Shown: in pieces, positions 22,343 through 35,094 of the stretch
Layout: every line of letters begins with the position of its first letter
How positions within the stretch are numbered: position 1 is the stretch's first letter
Assembly: GCA_003255025.1 (NCBI GenBank)
Contig: QANY01009317.1
Coordinates: 310,001 to 374,000, forward strand
DNA: 64,000 nucleotides
Source: Datisca glomerata
Taxonomy: Eukaryota > Streptophyta > Magnoliopsida > Cucurbitales > Datiscaceae
Reading direction: 5' to 3'
Program-made: the position numbers and the translations under genes
The notes under the pieces: model-generated
Told to the model about the DNA's origin: nothing
What the model saw: only the letters and a program-made list of their open reading frames with translations
Databases searched by the model: none

Positions 22343-23701
22343 TTTACTCTTGTTCAAGGGAGGCCCAAGCCTAATATAATTTAGACTTTGGTTTAGGGTC
22401 CCCACTTTCAAGAAGCCCCAATATTTATTTTGTATCTCTTTACTTCAAGGCTTTTTTATTATATATTTTACTTGAGGTCTGGGCCTACTTACAAGGTGCC
22501 TAGACTTTTTTACTCTTCAATGTTTTAATGAAGTTCAGGACACCCCTCTCTTTAACATCTCTACATGAATTGTATTTAAAAAATAAGCATTTGTTAGTCT
22601 ATCAATTTTGTAATTAGCATGACCATTTACGTGTTTTTTTCTATTTTAAACATTTACTTTTGAATTTTTACTCAAAGGCTAATCCTCTTTAATAATGTGA
22701 ATGTCTTTTCTTCTATGAAATGTGTAATATTAAAAAACAACCAATAAAGTTAATTTACTGTAACTATTTAGTACTTGGCATTTTACTAAACCATGATTTT
22801 TTTTCTTCAACTACAATATAAATTTAATTTAAGAATAACTTCAAAAATAAATTTATTAAGTTGATTAATATTATTAGAAAATTATTTTATCACAAGAGAA
22901 AACTAAATAAATTGGTAAATTTACTATTGGAGAGAATGATAGATTAACCGCACTTTTATAGAAAAACTTAAATTAATGAGTTTTCTTCTAAGAATTATAA
23001 AAAATTTAAAAAAATAGCTCTGATACTTATCAGGGCGCCCTGCTCTCGTTTACAAGTTGAACATTTTTTTGTGACATGTTAGGTATCTAAAGCTTTAGTT
23101 GTTTCTAGTGTGCAACTGATAGCTCTCAACTTCTAGTGTAAATTCAATAAAAAAATATTCTTTTGAAGGGTGTTTTTTTTCAAAGTTTTGAAGGGTGTTG
23201 CACACAGATATAGAATGCAAGGATTAAATTAGCCTATATTTGAAATGGAATTAAACAATTTTTAGGTGAATTAGCTGATTTTGTGTGATGGGGTTCAACT
23301 ACAAAAAAAATGCAAGGATAGCTTAGCTAAAATAATCGTATAAGTGTGTAATTACAAAATCAACATGTAGGAGTTGTTTTACATTGTCGTCATATTTCTT
23401 ATTACCCAACTTGGAATTAAAAAAGAAAGAAAAAAAAATTATATCATCCATGCATGATTCTTTGATCTGCTTTCGGATTTAACAACATACAAACTTGTAT
23501 CATGAACTTTTTAATGTATAAAAGAATCGGTAACAAGACATGCCTATTTCATTCTCATTTGGAACATGTTACAACATCATATAACCCATCTTTCTTCTCA
23601 ATATACGACGATAAAGCGTCCAGAACCTCCTCTTTTACGGGTCAAATGGGTTTTAACCTAAATCTCGTTCTTAATTACATTCAGATCCCACAAAAATGTC
23701 A
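22343..23701. other. AT-rich intergenic DNA, no gene seen
   Basis: I find no coding sequence or classifiable repeat here. A stretch near 22365-22560 is less AT-rich and may be an old repeat fragment. The region forms the 3' side of the zinc-finger gene, whose transcript probably ends within the first few hundred bases below 23702. Confidence 0.4.
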
Positions 23702-24376
23702 TCAGCTCAACCCAAGTTGAAGATCCAAAGATTTACAATTTTTGTTTGAAGAAGGCAAAGAGGAAGCCTTGAAAATCATACCCTTGTTTTCTCTTGTTCC
23801 ATTGGCATGACTTAAGCTAAATAAACATGGTTTTTCTTCTTTACAAGCCAGACCAGATGACAAAGGCAAAGCAAACCATTTTGAATTAAGATTAGACCCA
23901 TTTGAATTGAACTCTGTATTTTGTGAACCGAAACTAATCTGGGATTCTTCATGGGTTTTAAATTTACGATTTTCGTAATTAAACCATTGCGCAGAGGTAT
24001 GATAAGCTGAACCATGGTAATAAGATAAGCTGGTTTTTCTTGCTTGAAGCTGCAATTTCTTCTTCTTCATCCTTTCTTTTTTGTGGGCATTTTGATGGCC
24101 TCCTAATGCCTGTGAATTGGCAAATTCCTTTAAACAATATTGACACTCGAATTTCTTCTCGTCAATTTCAAGTTTGGAGCTTTTCTGATCTGTTTTGCAT
24201 GAAACTGTGGTTGAAGAATTGACACTTTCATCTCCATCTGCTGACCCTTTTGAGTAGCTTTCGTTATTCTGGAATGGTATAAGCTCAAACCCGAATAGCT
24301 TCACCTTTTTATGAGCAGAGTTGCCATTTTCTCCATTAAGAAGAAGACTACTGGAAACTTGGCTTTCCTTTTCCAT
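23702..24376 (-). CDS. Single C2H2 zinc-finger protein with EAR motif, GIS/ZFP5/ZFP6/ZFP8 type
   Basis: This is an intact intronless frame of 224 codons. The N-terminus has KKVKLFGFELIP (residues 23-34), a box shared by the Arabidopsis ZFP5/ZFP6/ZFP8/GIS group. One Q-type zinc finger spans residues 76-98, with Cys78, Cys81, His94 and His98 and the plant-specific QALGGH (89-94). A basic run, KKERMKKKKLQ, follows and may serve in nuclear import. The C-terminus is LDLQLGL (217-223), an EAR repression motif of the LxLxL kind. Relatives regulate trichome and root-hair formation under gibberellin and cytokinin; that role here is inference from the family. The start at 24376 is the first ATG after a TATA box and a GA-rich leader. 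There is no neighbouring partner gene, and no damage is visible. Confidence 0.93.
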   Translation of the reverse strand: MEKESQVSSSLLLNGENGNSAHKKVKLFGFELIPFQNNESYSKGSADGDESVNSSTTVSCKTDQKSSKLEIDEKKFECQYCLKEFANSQALGGHQNAHKKERMKKKKLQLQARKTSLSYYHGSAYHTSAQWFNYENRKFKTHEESQISFGSQNTEFNSNGSNLNSKWFALPLSSGLACKEEKPCLFSLSHANGTRENKGMIFKASSLPSSNKNCKSLDLQLGLS

Positions 24377-24396
24377 CTCAATAAAAATTGGAGGAA

Positions 24397-24412
24397 GTAG
24401 AGAGAGAGAGAA
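24397..24412 (-). promoter_or_regulatory. GA/CT tract in the zinc-finger gene leader
   Basis: A short run, agagagagagag, lies about 20-36 bases before the start codon. On the transcript strand it is a CT-rich 5' leader. Such tracts are common near plant start sites and can bind BPC/GAGA-type factors. The role here is not shown. Confidence 0.45.
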
Positions 24413-24464
24413 ATATTTTTAGGTTTGTTGTGGTGATGCAGTTTGATCTGTCATCCCTTATCTT

Positions 24465-24473
24465 CCTTTTATA
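24465..24473 (-). promoter_or_regulatory. TATA box of the zinc-finger gene
   Basis: The minus strand reads ctataaaagg about 90 bases before the start codon. This would place the transcription start near 24435-24445 and give a 5' leader of about 60-70 bases. Confidence 0.7.
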
Positions 24474-24479
24474 GTAAAT

Positions 24480-27400
24480 TCAAATGGGGTTTTACTATTC
24501 AATAAACAAACAATGGTTTTTTAATCATAAATTGCAAAGACAGAGCAAAGGTCAATGTAAGATCAGCTTTCTCATTAATTCAATATTACTTAAAATACTA
24601 TTTGATGCCTTAAACTTTCTCAATCAAAAGGATTTTATGTGTTTGATTTAGCTCAATGGTTCATAAGCACTTAAAAAAAAGTTAAAAAAAAAGTAATTAT
24701 TGTACAACTTAGGCCATTTAAACATATATTCCCATGCTTAAAGAGAATTAAAAATTAACTCAAGTTGTGATTGAAAAAAAGTCAAAGAAAGTGGAGATAA
24801 TTATCACATGGAAAGAAGGGTTCTTACTTTGGAACAAATCATCCACTGTACTTAAATATACAAATCTAAGATTATTATACTAAACCAACCAATTAGCGAT
24901 CAGTGGATTCATGTAATTTTTCTCTACCAAATCTTATCAATTTGCACTTTTTTAACCAAGTATAATACAGCTGTGGGTGCCCAGTTCCATCTGCTACAGA
25001 AACTCCAAATAAAAATAATGGAATTTTAAACACTGCAGAAATGTGATTAATCAGCTCTAATCATGAAGCTTCTTTGAAATTATCCCTTGACCCACACACC
25101 CAATTAAAATGAAAAGACTGAATATTTCTATCTTGACAAAAAATGCACTAATAATAATGATAAGAGAGTAGTAGTAGTTGCTAATCAAAGGATTAAAAGG
25201 AATATTAAGAAGTGGGTAATGATGTAAGCATGTATATATATACTCAGAGCAGAAAAATAATATTAAGAATATATTTTATTAATAATGGTTTAAAAAGAGA
25301 TCTGGGCATATCTTCTTAGACCAGAAAAAGTCTCAAATTTTCACCCAAAAGCATTTTTCTTTTTGTCAATCAAACCATTGATTAATATTTTTTTTTGAAA
25401 AAAAACTATTAATTAATATTTGTAAATTTAAAAATATAAATTTAATATTAGAGTATGAACAAACAAAGAATTTGAGTTTGAGAGATGTTTAAGTTGGAGC
25501 CCACAAGTTGTAGCTTTGAGTGTATGTTGGAGAAACTATTAGATTGTGTTCTTATTTCATTGTCTCCTACTTAGATCCTCCATTGGTGGACTTCTTTCCC
25601 ACCAATAGATGTCTCTTGCTCATTAATTTGTTTATTCAATTGATTTTTTTTCTTCCTCTTGTGTCTATTCAAATTGCTTTTCATTCTTATTCCAAGTAGG
25701 CATGTGTCATTAAGCATTTCACTATTCAAACATGTGGAAGAAAAGAATGTTATAAGAGAGGAATTGGATTAAGGAGGCCAGGTGGGTAGGGGAAAACTAA
25801 TTTTCATTATTTCATAAATATTATAAATTTCGTTTTTCCTATGATTCATTATCGCATGTATAAAAAATTAATTGATTTTCTTGAAAAAAAAAATTCTTCA
25901 CTATTCCTTCATCTAATTAAATTGATGCGAAGGAGAAAAAATTGAATTATACGAATTAATTTATTCTTTTCATTCAAATATAAATAAAATATATTTTTAG
26001 ACAAGTGAGATCAAATTATACTTATAACAACATTTTAAGTTTCATTAATACTACCACTTTTGTTTTCCTCTTAGTGGTGGGTAGGTTGTTGGTTCGATTG
26101 ATATTAACTAATTTCATTTAATTTATTTTTGTGGGTTTGACAGAGAATCAAAGTGGTACCCACCAAATAAGCTACTCTAAAACCTTGTTCTGATCCAATT
26201 TATCTTGCTTTTCTTGAGGAAAATTCCCAAAAGATGGAGAAAGCCAAAATTGACTAGAGAAATGAACTCCGAGATTGTACATAATATTTAATTATATGTT
26301 TCATTAAGAACACACTGGTGCGATTTTTCAAAATAATTTGCTTTGATGTTGGCGTTTTTGTCAGTTTGATGTTAATTATGAAGGTCAAGTATATAGCAAC
26401 TTTGATGTGATGAGTAACTAAAATTTCAGTCTAGGTGTCGAGCTACAAACTATTAGATCAATTTAAAAGCATGATCTAATTAAATATATAATGTTTATCT
26501 AATACTAAACTATTCTACAATTTTGTCTCATTATAATTCTATCAATTACTGGTACCCTTAGTAAAATTTTAAGTCAGTCATTAAAATAAATAGTGAAGAG
26601 ATTTGGTTGGAAGTATCGACATACATGGTTTTTTTTTTGAAGAAATAGAATAAAAGCTTCTTAATTTTTATAATAACTTCTACTACTATGAGTCAAGTGT
26701 AATTATTTTTAAAAATTATACTCAAGGGAGTCTTCTTTTTCTACTCGTCAACTTATCCCTAATTAAAATTTTAATATGATCTTAGATTTAAAATTTAATG
26801 TTTAACTATCATAGTTGAAACAAGAAATGCTTCAACTTAAATAGAACTTATTAATTTCTCCATTTAGAAGAGAAATGTAAATACCATTAGTCTACACACT
26901 TCATCTATAATATATTAAAAGTGATAAGACAATGTCAATAATTTTTTGATCATTTTGTTCAATCATAAATCTTAAAATTTATTAAATGACTATCAAGATA
27001 TTAACGCTATAATAAAATTTTAAGCATTTATTTCTCATAAACATCTACAATACTATTAATTTAATTTATCTCAATAAGTTATCTTAAATTAAATTTATAT
27101 TATTTTTATTACACATTTAGACTAAAAAAATTAATTTTAAAAAACTGAATACTTAAGATTTTAGTTTGAATAGCTAGACTAACTTTAAAAAAGATTGATG
27201 TATCACGAATAGTAAGTTGTGAAAATGAGTATATTAAAATTACTAAACATGTTCAATAAATATAGATCATATATTATAGGTTAAGAATTACACACACACA
27301 CACACACATATATATATANAGATTGATTGACATATATATTTATACATATATTTAACGGATTTACTTAATAAAACTAATAAAAATAATTTGTTATTCTTTT

Positions 27401-27667
27401 TAATATATTAATTATTAATTTTGATTAAATATTAATTAATTAAGATATTTTCTAAAGTTATTATATTTATTAATTTGTTAACTTTGATTTTTTATCTCTT
27501 AGCCTTTTCATACTTTTTACAAAAAAAAAATTATTTTTCTCTCTATTTGCACATATTTTAATTCGAAGAAATCAGTTAATCAAATTTTGGTAGCTCACTA
27601 ATTTAATACTTTCATCTACGCACTATAAATAGTATTAAATCATTGAACACAAAAATATTATACGCAT
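24480..27667. other. AT-rich intergenic DNA upstream of the zinc-finger gene, no gene seen
   Basis: I see no coding sequence. The part next to the gene (to about 25800) is less repetitive and probably includes its upstream regulatory region. From about 26900 the sequence is extremely AT-rich. A CA/TA dinucleotide repeat (27291-27318) and one undetermined base (27319) lie near the CACTA element boundary. Confidence 0.5.
27291..27318. repeat. (CA)n(TA)n microsatellite next to an ambiguous base
   Basis: A run of about nine CA units is followed by TA units, then the single undetermined base N at 27319. This is the only N I noticed, so slippage in the repeat probably left the base uncalled. Confidence 0.95.
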
Positions 27668-27689
27668 CACTACAAGAAAAATGATTTAT

Positions 27690-28065
27690 GACGATGGGGT
27701 TTCTCCGTCATTAAAAATCAATCACGACGAGTAAGCAACCGCGTCGTAAAAGGTGTTGTGAAAACATTTTTATTTTTTACAACGGGGAACAATCACGACG
27801 GTTGTGGGAAGAGCCGTCGTGATTGTTCTACAATCATTATGACAGTTTATTTATCAACCATCGTTGTTGTTTAATTTTATTTTTTATATAATTCTACACA
27901 CCGTCATTTTTTGTATATGTTTACGATGGTTGCGGGAAGAGCCATCGTGATTGTTCTACAATCATTTACGACGGTTTATTTATCAACCATCGTTGTTTTA
28001 TATATAATTCTACACACCGTCGTTTTTATATGTGTTTACGACGGTTTGATTACCCACCGTCGTCT
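27690..28065. repeat. CACTA left subterminal repeats
   Basis: There are repeated motifs of the type atcacgacgg, gccgtcgtgattgttctaca and tacgacggtt, in both orientations, with a unit of roughly 100 bp duplicated (about 27785-27895 and 27921-28040). In En/Spm elements such motifs bind the element-encoded TNPA-like protein. Confidence 0.85.
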
Positions 28066-28547
28066 TTTATTATATATATATTTTTTAAATTTAGTTACAC
28101 AGTAATTATGCCAACCTATTAGAATTTAACAAAAGGTGATACAGAAAAATGCACAAATATCTCAGCAGAGAATATAACTCTTTATTGCATAAAAATGATT
28201 ATTTTTAAAATTTCTAACATTGTAGACTAGAAAAAACAAATAATGATGTTAATTACAAAAACCTTAAAACTAATGAACCTTGAATACACCTTTTAGTTGT
28301 TCTAGTTGCTCCCAAATTGTTCTACTTAGATGTTGAACCCTGCAAAAAATAAAGGTTGGTTTAACCCATCTGTTTATCATAAATTAAAGTAAAAGAGTAT
28401 TGAAAGTTGTCATACATACATGAAAGTTGATATTTACTGTTTCGTTCATACACTCATGTGTTGCATTATAGATTGTTAGTTTGACCCTGAGTAAAAGATG
28501 AAACATACAACGTTAAACAAATTATAAACGCACAAATATCGTACTAA

Positions 28548-31500
28548 TCACAAGACATAGTTACCTATAATACCTCCAGTAATCACAGTATCTTCGTCAT
28601 TTGGTCGAACATAAGTAACTTCATTTTCACCATCAATGTGAAATGTTTCAACAAAAGGCATCTCTTTCGCAAACAAATAACAATCTAATAATGTATCATC
28701 TAAATCACCATCAACAATATTTTTACAATATTCACTTTGAGTGCAAGATAAGATAACTACCATCTTGGATGTTTTGCTTGCGAAGCCAAAATGAAAGGCT
28801 CATTTTTGTAATCTAATCGTGCAAGATCAACTAATGTAAATCCAAGGTCATCAATTCTGATCCCATTACTATTCTCAATCCACGCACATTTAAACAATAG
28901 AAGCCTAAACGTATGATAATTAAGCTCCCAAATCTCTTTCATCACTCCATAAAATTACAAGTCTAAATAAATAGGATTATTATCCTTAGCACTTGTAATC
29001 TGCATTGTATGTGCCACTACATTAACTCCACTATTCTGAAAACATTGATCGTTATCACGACATTTTGTATGGAATCTATAACCATTTATGGCGTAACTAA
29101 ATATTTGATTACCTCATAAGTTGGGCCATTTGCTATCCACCTCAGTGTATTTGTTACTCTTCTAGAGACATCAATATCATTTACAACCTACAAATAACAA
29201 TCTGTGATTAAGTACTTTATAAAATTTTCAAGTCTGAATATATATAATTATCCCTCAAGTTACATGATCACGCAGCCAGCAAATAAATGTTCGGTTATGT
29301 TCATCTTTCACCCATTTATGTCTCCTTAATTTGATAAGATACTTATTCCTCAAGAAAGTCATATGTTACCTATATAGCAACACAAAACAAAAATTCAAAT
29401 AGAGTATGAAATAAAGAACTATTATAAAAAATAATGAGCATGATAACAAATAAAAGATTGAGAGATTAGTATGCTTGCTCGATATAGGGTTGAACTTCAT
29501 TAGTATTTTCTAATACGTAACGATAAGCTTGCTTCCACTGTTCATGATCAATTCTTTCTACACGACCACTTGATAAAGGCGTACCATCTCTCAAATCCAA
29601 TTGATTTAACTCCTAGATATTCAGTGCAAAACTCTACAGCTTCTTCAGCAATATAACACTCACCAATGCAATCCTCTGGACGATTGTGATTTCTTACATA
29701 ACCCTTTAACACCTTCATATATCATTCAAATGAATACATCCACCATAAGTAAACTAGTCCACAGAGTCGTATCTCACTAACAAGGTGCATAGTGAGATGA
29801 ACCATAATGGTGAAGAATGTGGGAGGAAAAGTTTTTTCAAGAAAACGTCACCATAATTTATTTTTGTAGCACATCTAGTTGTGTAACATCTATAACCTTA
29901 CTACAAATTGCATTAAAGAATGAGCAAAGTTTGGTGATTGCATATCCTACATGATCTGATAATAATCCACGTATTGTCACATGAAGTGTATGTTACATTA
30001 TGTATAACAATCATGAGATTTCAACCCATTAAGACTATGATCTTTCAAAGAAACCATATTTGAAAATTTGATGAGTACCCTTCAGGAAATTTTATATTAG
30101 CTAATGTAGTGCATAGTTTCTTATTTTCTGCTCGTGACAATTTGTAACAAGATGGAGGTAGAACTGTTTTTTTCATCAACTTTTGGTGCTAATTCTGGTC
30201 TAATGCCCATTTTCACAAGATCCATACGACTAGACAGCCCATCTCTTGTCTTCCCAGAAATGTCAAGCAGTGTTCCAATAATTTTCATGCAAATATTTTT
30301 TTCAATGTGCATAACATTGAGACAATGTCGAATATGCAAGATTTTCCAATATTCTACATTGAAAATTTTGATTTCTTCTTCCAGTAAGATTTGGGCAATT
30401 CGTCTTTCGCCGACTCCTTCATATTCTCTTTTCCTAGTGTAAATCTAACTTTCTCAACTCTCCCCAACACTTGTTTACCACTTACAGGCGCAGGAGCCGT
30501 TCTAAGCTCTTGATTACCACAATGCCTTTTTTGCCTTCTGTAAGAATGTGTGAGTAGTAAAAATCTTCTATGTCCTATATATGCGTTTTGTCTGTTGTGT
30601 TTTAACCTAATAGAATATGTATCTTCTACACATATTTGACAAGCATTATAACCTTTAACACTATATCCACATAAGTTTCCATATGTAGAAAAATCATTAA
30701 TCGTCCACATTAAAATTTCTCTTAGAGTAAAACTCTCTTCCCGATATGCATCATACGCCTCAATTCCCACTTCTCAGAGACCTTTAAGATCATTAATCAA
30801 AGATGCTAAATAAACATCAATGTCATTTCCTGGTTGCCTAGGACCAACTATTAACAATGTTAACATCATATATTTTCTCTTCATGCACAACCACAGAGGG
30901 AGATTATATATCACCATAATAACAACCCAATAACTATATTTACTGCTAAGGGAACTAAATGGATTTATCCCATCTGCTGCTACAGCTAGTCGAAGGTGTC
31001 TTGGCTCAGCTGCGAAATCCGGCCACTTATGGTCTATAAGTTTCCAAGATGGAGAATCGACTGGATGACGTAATTTACCATCTATTTCTATATTATAAGC
31101 ATGCCATGTTAAGTTTTCTGCAATATGACTACTCTTATACATTTGTTTGAACAGTGAGATGGGAGGGAAATACCATAACACCTTTGCAGGAACTCCTTTT
31201 TCACCTCAGACAAATTCTTCGATGGTTTTCATCTTGAGACACCACACACTGGACATACGGTTGCTTCTACATGCTCATTTCTATATAAAATGCAATCATT
31301 AGGACATGCATGTATTTTTTTCATAATCCATTTCTAAATTACACAAGGTTTTTTAGCCTCATAGAATGAAACCGGCATTTGATTACCATTTGGAAGCATA
31401 TCGTCTAAGACACTCAATAAGTCTTAAAAACTTTATGTCACTACATCCATGCTTAGACTTTAAATTATACAACTTCACTAATGCATATAATTTTGTAAAC

Positions 31501-31913
31501 TTTTTACAATTCGGGTACAAAGGCTTCTCAGCGTCATTAAACATCTTTTTGAATTTCTCAGGATTATCTGAATAAAAATCTTCTACTACTTCAACTATAT
31601 TTACCGTACATTCATAATCATCAATATTTTCATTGGAACTCTTTCTTCCTTCATTTATACCCAACATACTTTTTCTATAATTATCTAATTCTCCATGCCA
31701 CACCCATGTTTGATATGTTTCATGTATACCATGAATGACTGAGTGATTTCTTATCTTAGCGAAAGTGAAACGTTTGAGATTCCCACATTCCACATATGGA
31801 CAACGTAAGAAACAATGGTCATTACCATGTTCCATCGCATATTTGAGGAAATTTTTAACCCCAATGTCGTAATTTGTAGATGTTCTATCCATTAACATAC
31901 ATGATTTATCCAT
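28548..31913 (-). pseudogene. TNP2-type CACTA transposase, decayed
   Basis: This gene once encoded the cut-and-paste transposase. The N-terminus (31913-31383) has the transposase-associated domain: MDKSCMLMDRTSTNYDIGV, then CPYVECGN with paired cysteines, and WVWHGEL. CPNDC and CPVCG pairs follow (about 31310-31240). The Transposase_21 core is at 31181-30774, with SSHIAENLTWHAYN, DGINPF and GPRQPGNDIDVYLA, and continues to 30354 with DFSTYGNLCGYSVKGYNACQ. A DUF4218-like piece, LNVMHIEKNICMKIIGTLLD, is at 30339-30121. A DUF4216-like piece, KEIWELNYHTFRLLLFKCAW and DDLGFTLVDL, is at 28945-28757. Several frameshifts and stops separate the parts, and some gaps may be introns. It cannot be active as it stands. 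Confidence 0.88.
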
Positions 31914-32209
31914 CCTAGGAATACAAAAAGATATACAAAAATCGTTATTACCCTAGGATTAACGTAATTAACTTAAAAAAGATAAGGAAAAATAAAAAAC
32001 ATACCTTCCAAATTCACGAGTTGAAGGAATAAAAAAGAAATCGGAGATTGTCAATGTAATCTCGAGTTGAGGTAGATGAGGAAACAATTTATTGGAAGAA
32101 GAAATAGAGATTGGAAGACAACGAGGAGACGCAGACAATATTGATTTGAAAAGGCAGAGAGAACAAGAAGAAAAAGTCGCGCGGTTATCATTTAGGGCTA
32201 AAAGATCTA

Positions 32210-32390
32210 ACATTCATGACAGGTGCTCTATCACCCGTCATGAATAATGTCCACACCATGTGCGCGACTTAATTTTTTAAGTAGCGCATGTGATGGACAC
32301 AAAAAATCACGACGGGATCTGTAACTCCCATCGTGAATTACTAGTCATTTAAGACGGGGCATCTATCCCCCATCGTGAATGACAAGTCCA
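32210..32390. repeat. Internal cluster of CACTA subterminal-type repeats
   Basis: Motifs like those at the element ends occur between the two genes: cacccgtcatgaa, aatcacgacgggat, cccatcgtgaatta and aagacggggcat. They lie immediately upstream of the TNP2 gene on its transcribed strand, so they may belong to its promoter. They could also mark the old terminus of a separate element. Confidence 0.75.
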
Positions 32391-35094
32391 TCACATTATT
32401 TACAATTAACCATAATTAAATAGTTGTTGTTGCATCTTCTCCCTTATATTCTACCCCTCACAAGTCACAAATGCAGCTTGGGAGGGAATACTAATAATCC
32501 TAAATAATTAATCAATTGTCCCATATCTTGTGGAAATCGCATTAATGATTGCTATAACAGTACAAAACTTCAATATTAACTCCAGATAAAGAAGGTTTAA
32601 ATTCCATGATGTTAAAGAGAGTGAAACTAAAGCCATTGAAAGTCATTGTTATCTTTTCTTCTTATATATACAATAACCTCCCATACATACTCAGCAAAGT
32701 GATCGGTCCATTCACCTCCTTCATCGATCTCTATTTGAGTAAATGTTGGTTTGTTTATGAACTGCCATTCAAAAAATTAACAATTACGTTGTTCAACTAT
32801 TGAACACTATGATAGGAATAAAAATATAGTGAACAATAATTAATGTACATACCATTTCATTCATAGGCTTGTCAAAATTCTCGATTATATGTTTCATCAA
32901 AAACATAACAAAATATCCACATTATGTGCCCCCAACTTGCTTAAGACACTAGTATATAAATTAATTATATAGATTAATAAATCAAACACGTTAGCATATA
33001 AACAAAGTATAAATGTATAAATCAATACATGAGTTGTCCACTTTAAAGTTTTCCTAATTGTACGTTCTATCTGAACTTTACTAATATTTTAGGCCCTGTA
33101 TAAGATTTTAATCATTAATTATATCTTTCTAGTGTAATTCATAAATAATACATTTATTTTTAATTAAAGAGTAAAACTTACTTCGTAAGAACAAATCTAG
33201 GGTCCGTACGACTAAAATTATCAAGAGAGTCCAATATATATGCATTGCCCCCATAAATATCCATGACGCACAATACCTAATGAAAGTTGAAATTAAATGG
33301 AACAAAAATGTATTGCACTGGTCGTGTGGTTATCAAAATATCAAAGATATAGCATGCTCACATGTCAGAATCTTTCCAAAAATATCTCACGCATTTCACA
33401 AGATATCTCGCGCATTTCACAAAATTTGCAAAATATCATTTTATCGTAAAATATTGAACCATCATAGCCAAAAATGGCTCTCTCAAAATTGACTGTGGTG
33501 GCGGCATTCGCTCCCATCATCGTGGTCATTGTGTATATGATTCTTAGAAATCGTGGAACATCTAGAAAAATTACGTTTTATGCAGCAGGCTTCATAGGAG
33601 ATTTCTTATTTATAGCTTTGTCCTGAATAAAAAGTTAATTTAGTGCTTCACACAAGATCTTTACAACTTCTAAATAAGTAATAAGCACGAAAAACATATT
33701 ACCTCTATAAGCCTAACTAGATGTTTAGGCCAATGTACCATGACACCTCACAGCCTGACCCACAGTCTGTTCCTGAGCTAGGATAGGTATAGGTGCATCA
33801 TCATTCATGACCTTAGATGCATATATTCCCCTCTCCTACCAGAGCATCATAGAACGTTGTGTCGACAATCATGCCGTACGTGACGACCTCATCGTCAATA
33901 ACCACAAACAACCTGCACGCAATTTTCTAAAATAATTTAAAGCATTATGACCATGCATAAGTATAAATATTATTGACTAAAAAGAAAATTAATCAAGTTT
34001 ATAACTTACAAAAATACCTTTACAACTTCCTTATGTGTCATAGAAACCCCATCCTGCGTTAGGAGCAACTCGCCTTGTCCAATGGAGGAGTTATTTTAAA
34101 ATCACCTTTAAGTGTATCTTTCTCCAACTCCTTAAATTTTGCGCTCCATTTTACATTCTCCTCATGCACAACTTGCTCACGGACTTGAGTAATTTTCTGT
34201 TCAATTCCCGCTTTTGAGTTGTGTTGAGAGATTTTAAAAATATGTGGTTGGGCTCACAAACTGCCCCAAACCCCTAACCTGACCACCATGTTAGGGAGTA
34301 CCCAAAACAATGGTGAGAATGTCATGGGTACCGGAAGTAGGCACCCTTTCTCCTGAAGTTCGTCCTACAATTAAAACATATATAATTTAAACAAAAATAA
34401 TTATATTAAATTCAAGCTAATTCAATAAAATGAATTAAACACATTTACAATTTTCTTCGCCTTTTCTTCAACGACCTCATTATTGAATCATCCTTTTTTA
34501 TCCCTACAGGCACACTTCCACAAAGTTGCCCGATCTATTGGTTCGTTGGTACCTTTCTCTTTTTGTCATAACGATTAGTAGTAAAGATATAGTATTTTGC
34601 ATATAAATATTAAGTTCTGAAGAGGTTTAATAATCATTACCAAAATTTTCTCCAATCATGCGTATCCTAAACGAGAGATTTTATGGTTATATTTATTCTT
34701 TGCTCGGTTCAATTATTGTTTTTCCCTTCCTATTTGCAGTTGAACAATTAATAGTAACTATGCCGAAATTTATAGTTAAAAAAATTAACGTCAAACGAAA
34801 AAATGCAAAGTAAAGAACTTTACCAAAAATTCAGGACTAAGATGAGATTTCATAAACTTATCCTAATGCAACTGCTCGATGAAGTTATATTGGATGGGTC
34901 ATTGCTGAAACTTTTCTATTTTCTTCAAAAAGGGAAAATAAATCTTGAATCGAGTTCAGACTTAAATTTACACCACATTTCGCCAACATTTTGTAAGACC
35001 ATAACCTTATGACTTGGATCTATCACGTATTGAGTCTACACTAAAAGTAATTAATAAAGATTAATAAAGTTTTAAAGTAAGCGTGAATAACAAC

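Noticed and set aside
30134..30442. A 102-codon plus-strand frame
   Set aside because: It is antisense to the conserved DUF4218-like and Transposase_21 parts of the CACTA transposase.
33474..33560. A plus-strand ATGGCTCTCTC start with a hydrophobic stretch, like a small secreted protein
   Set aside because: The frame closes quickly, and the minus strand here belongs to the decayed protease-bearing CACTA gene.
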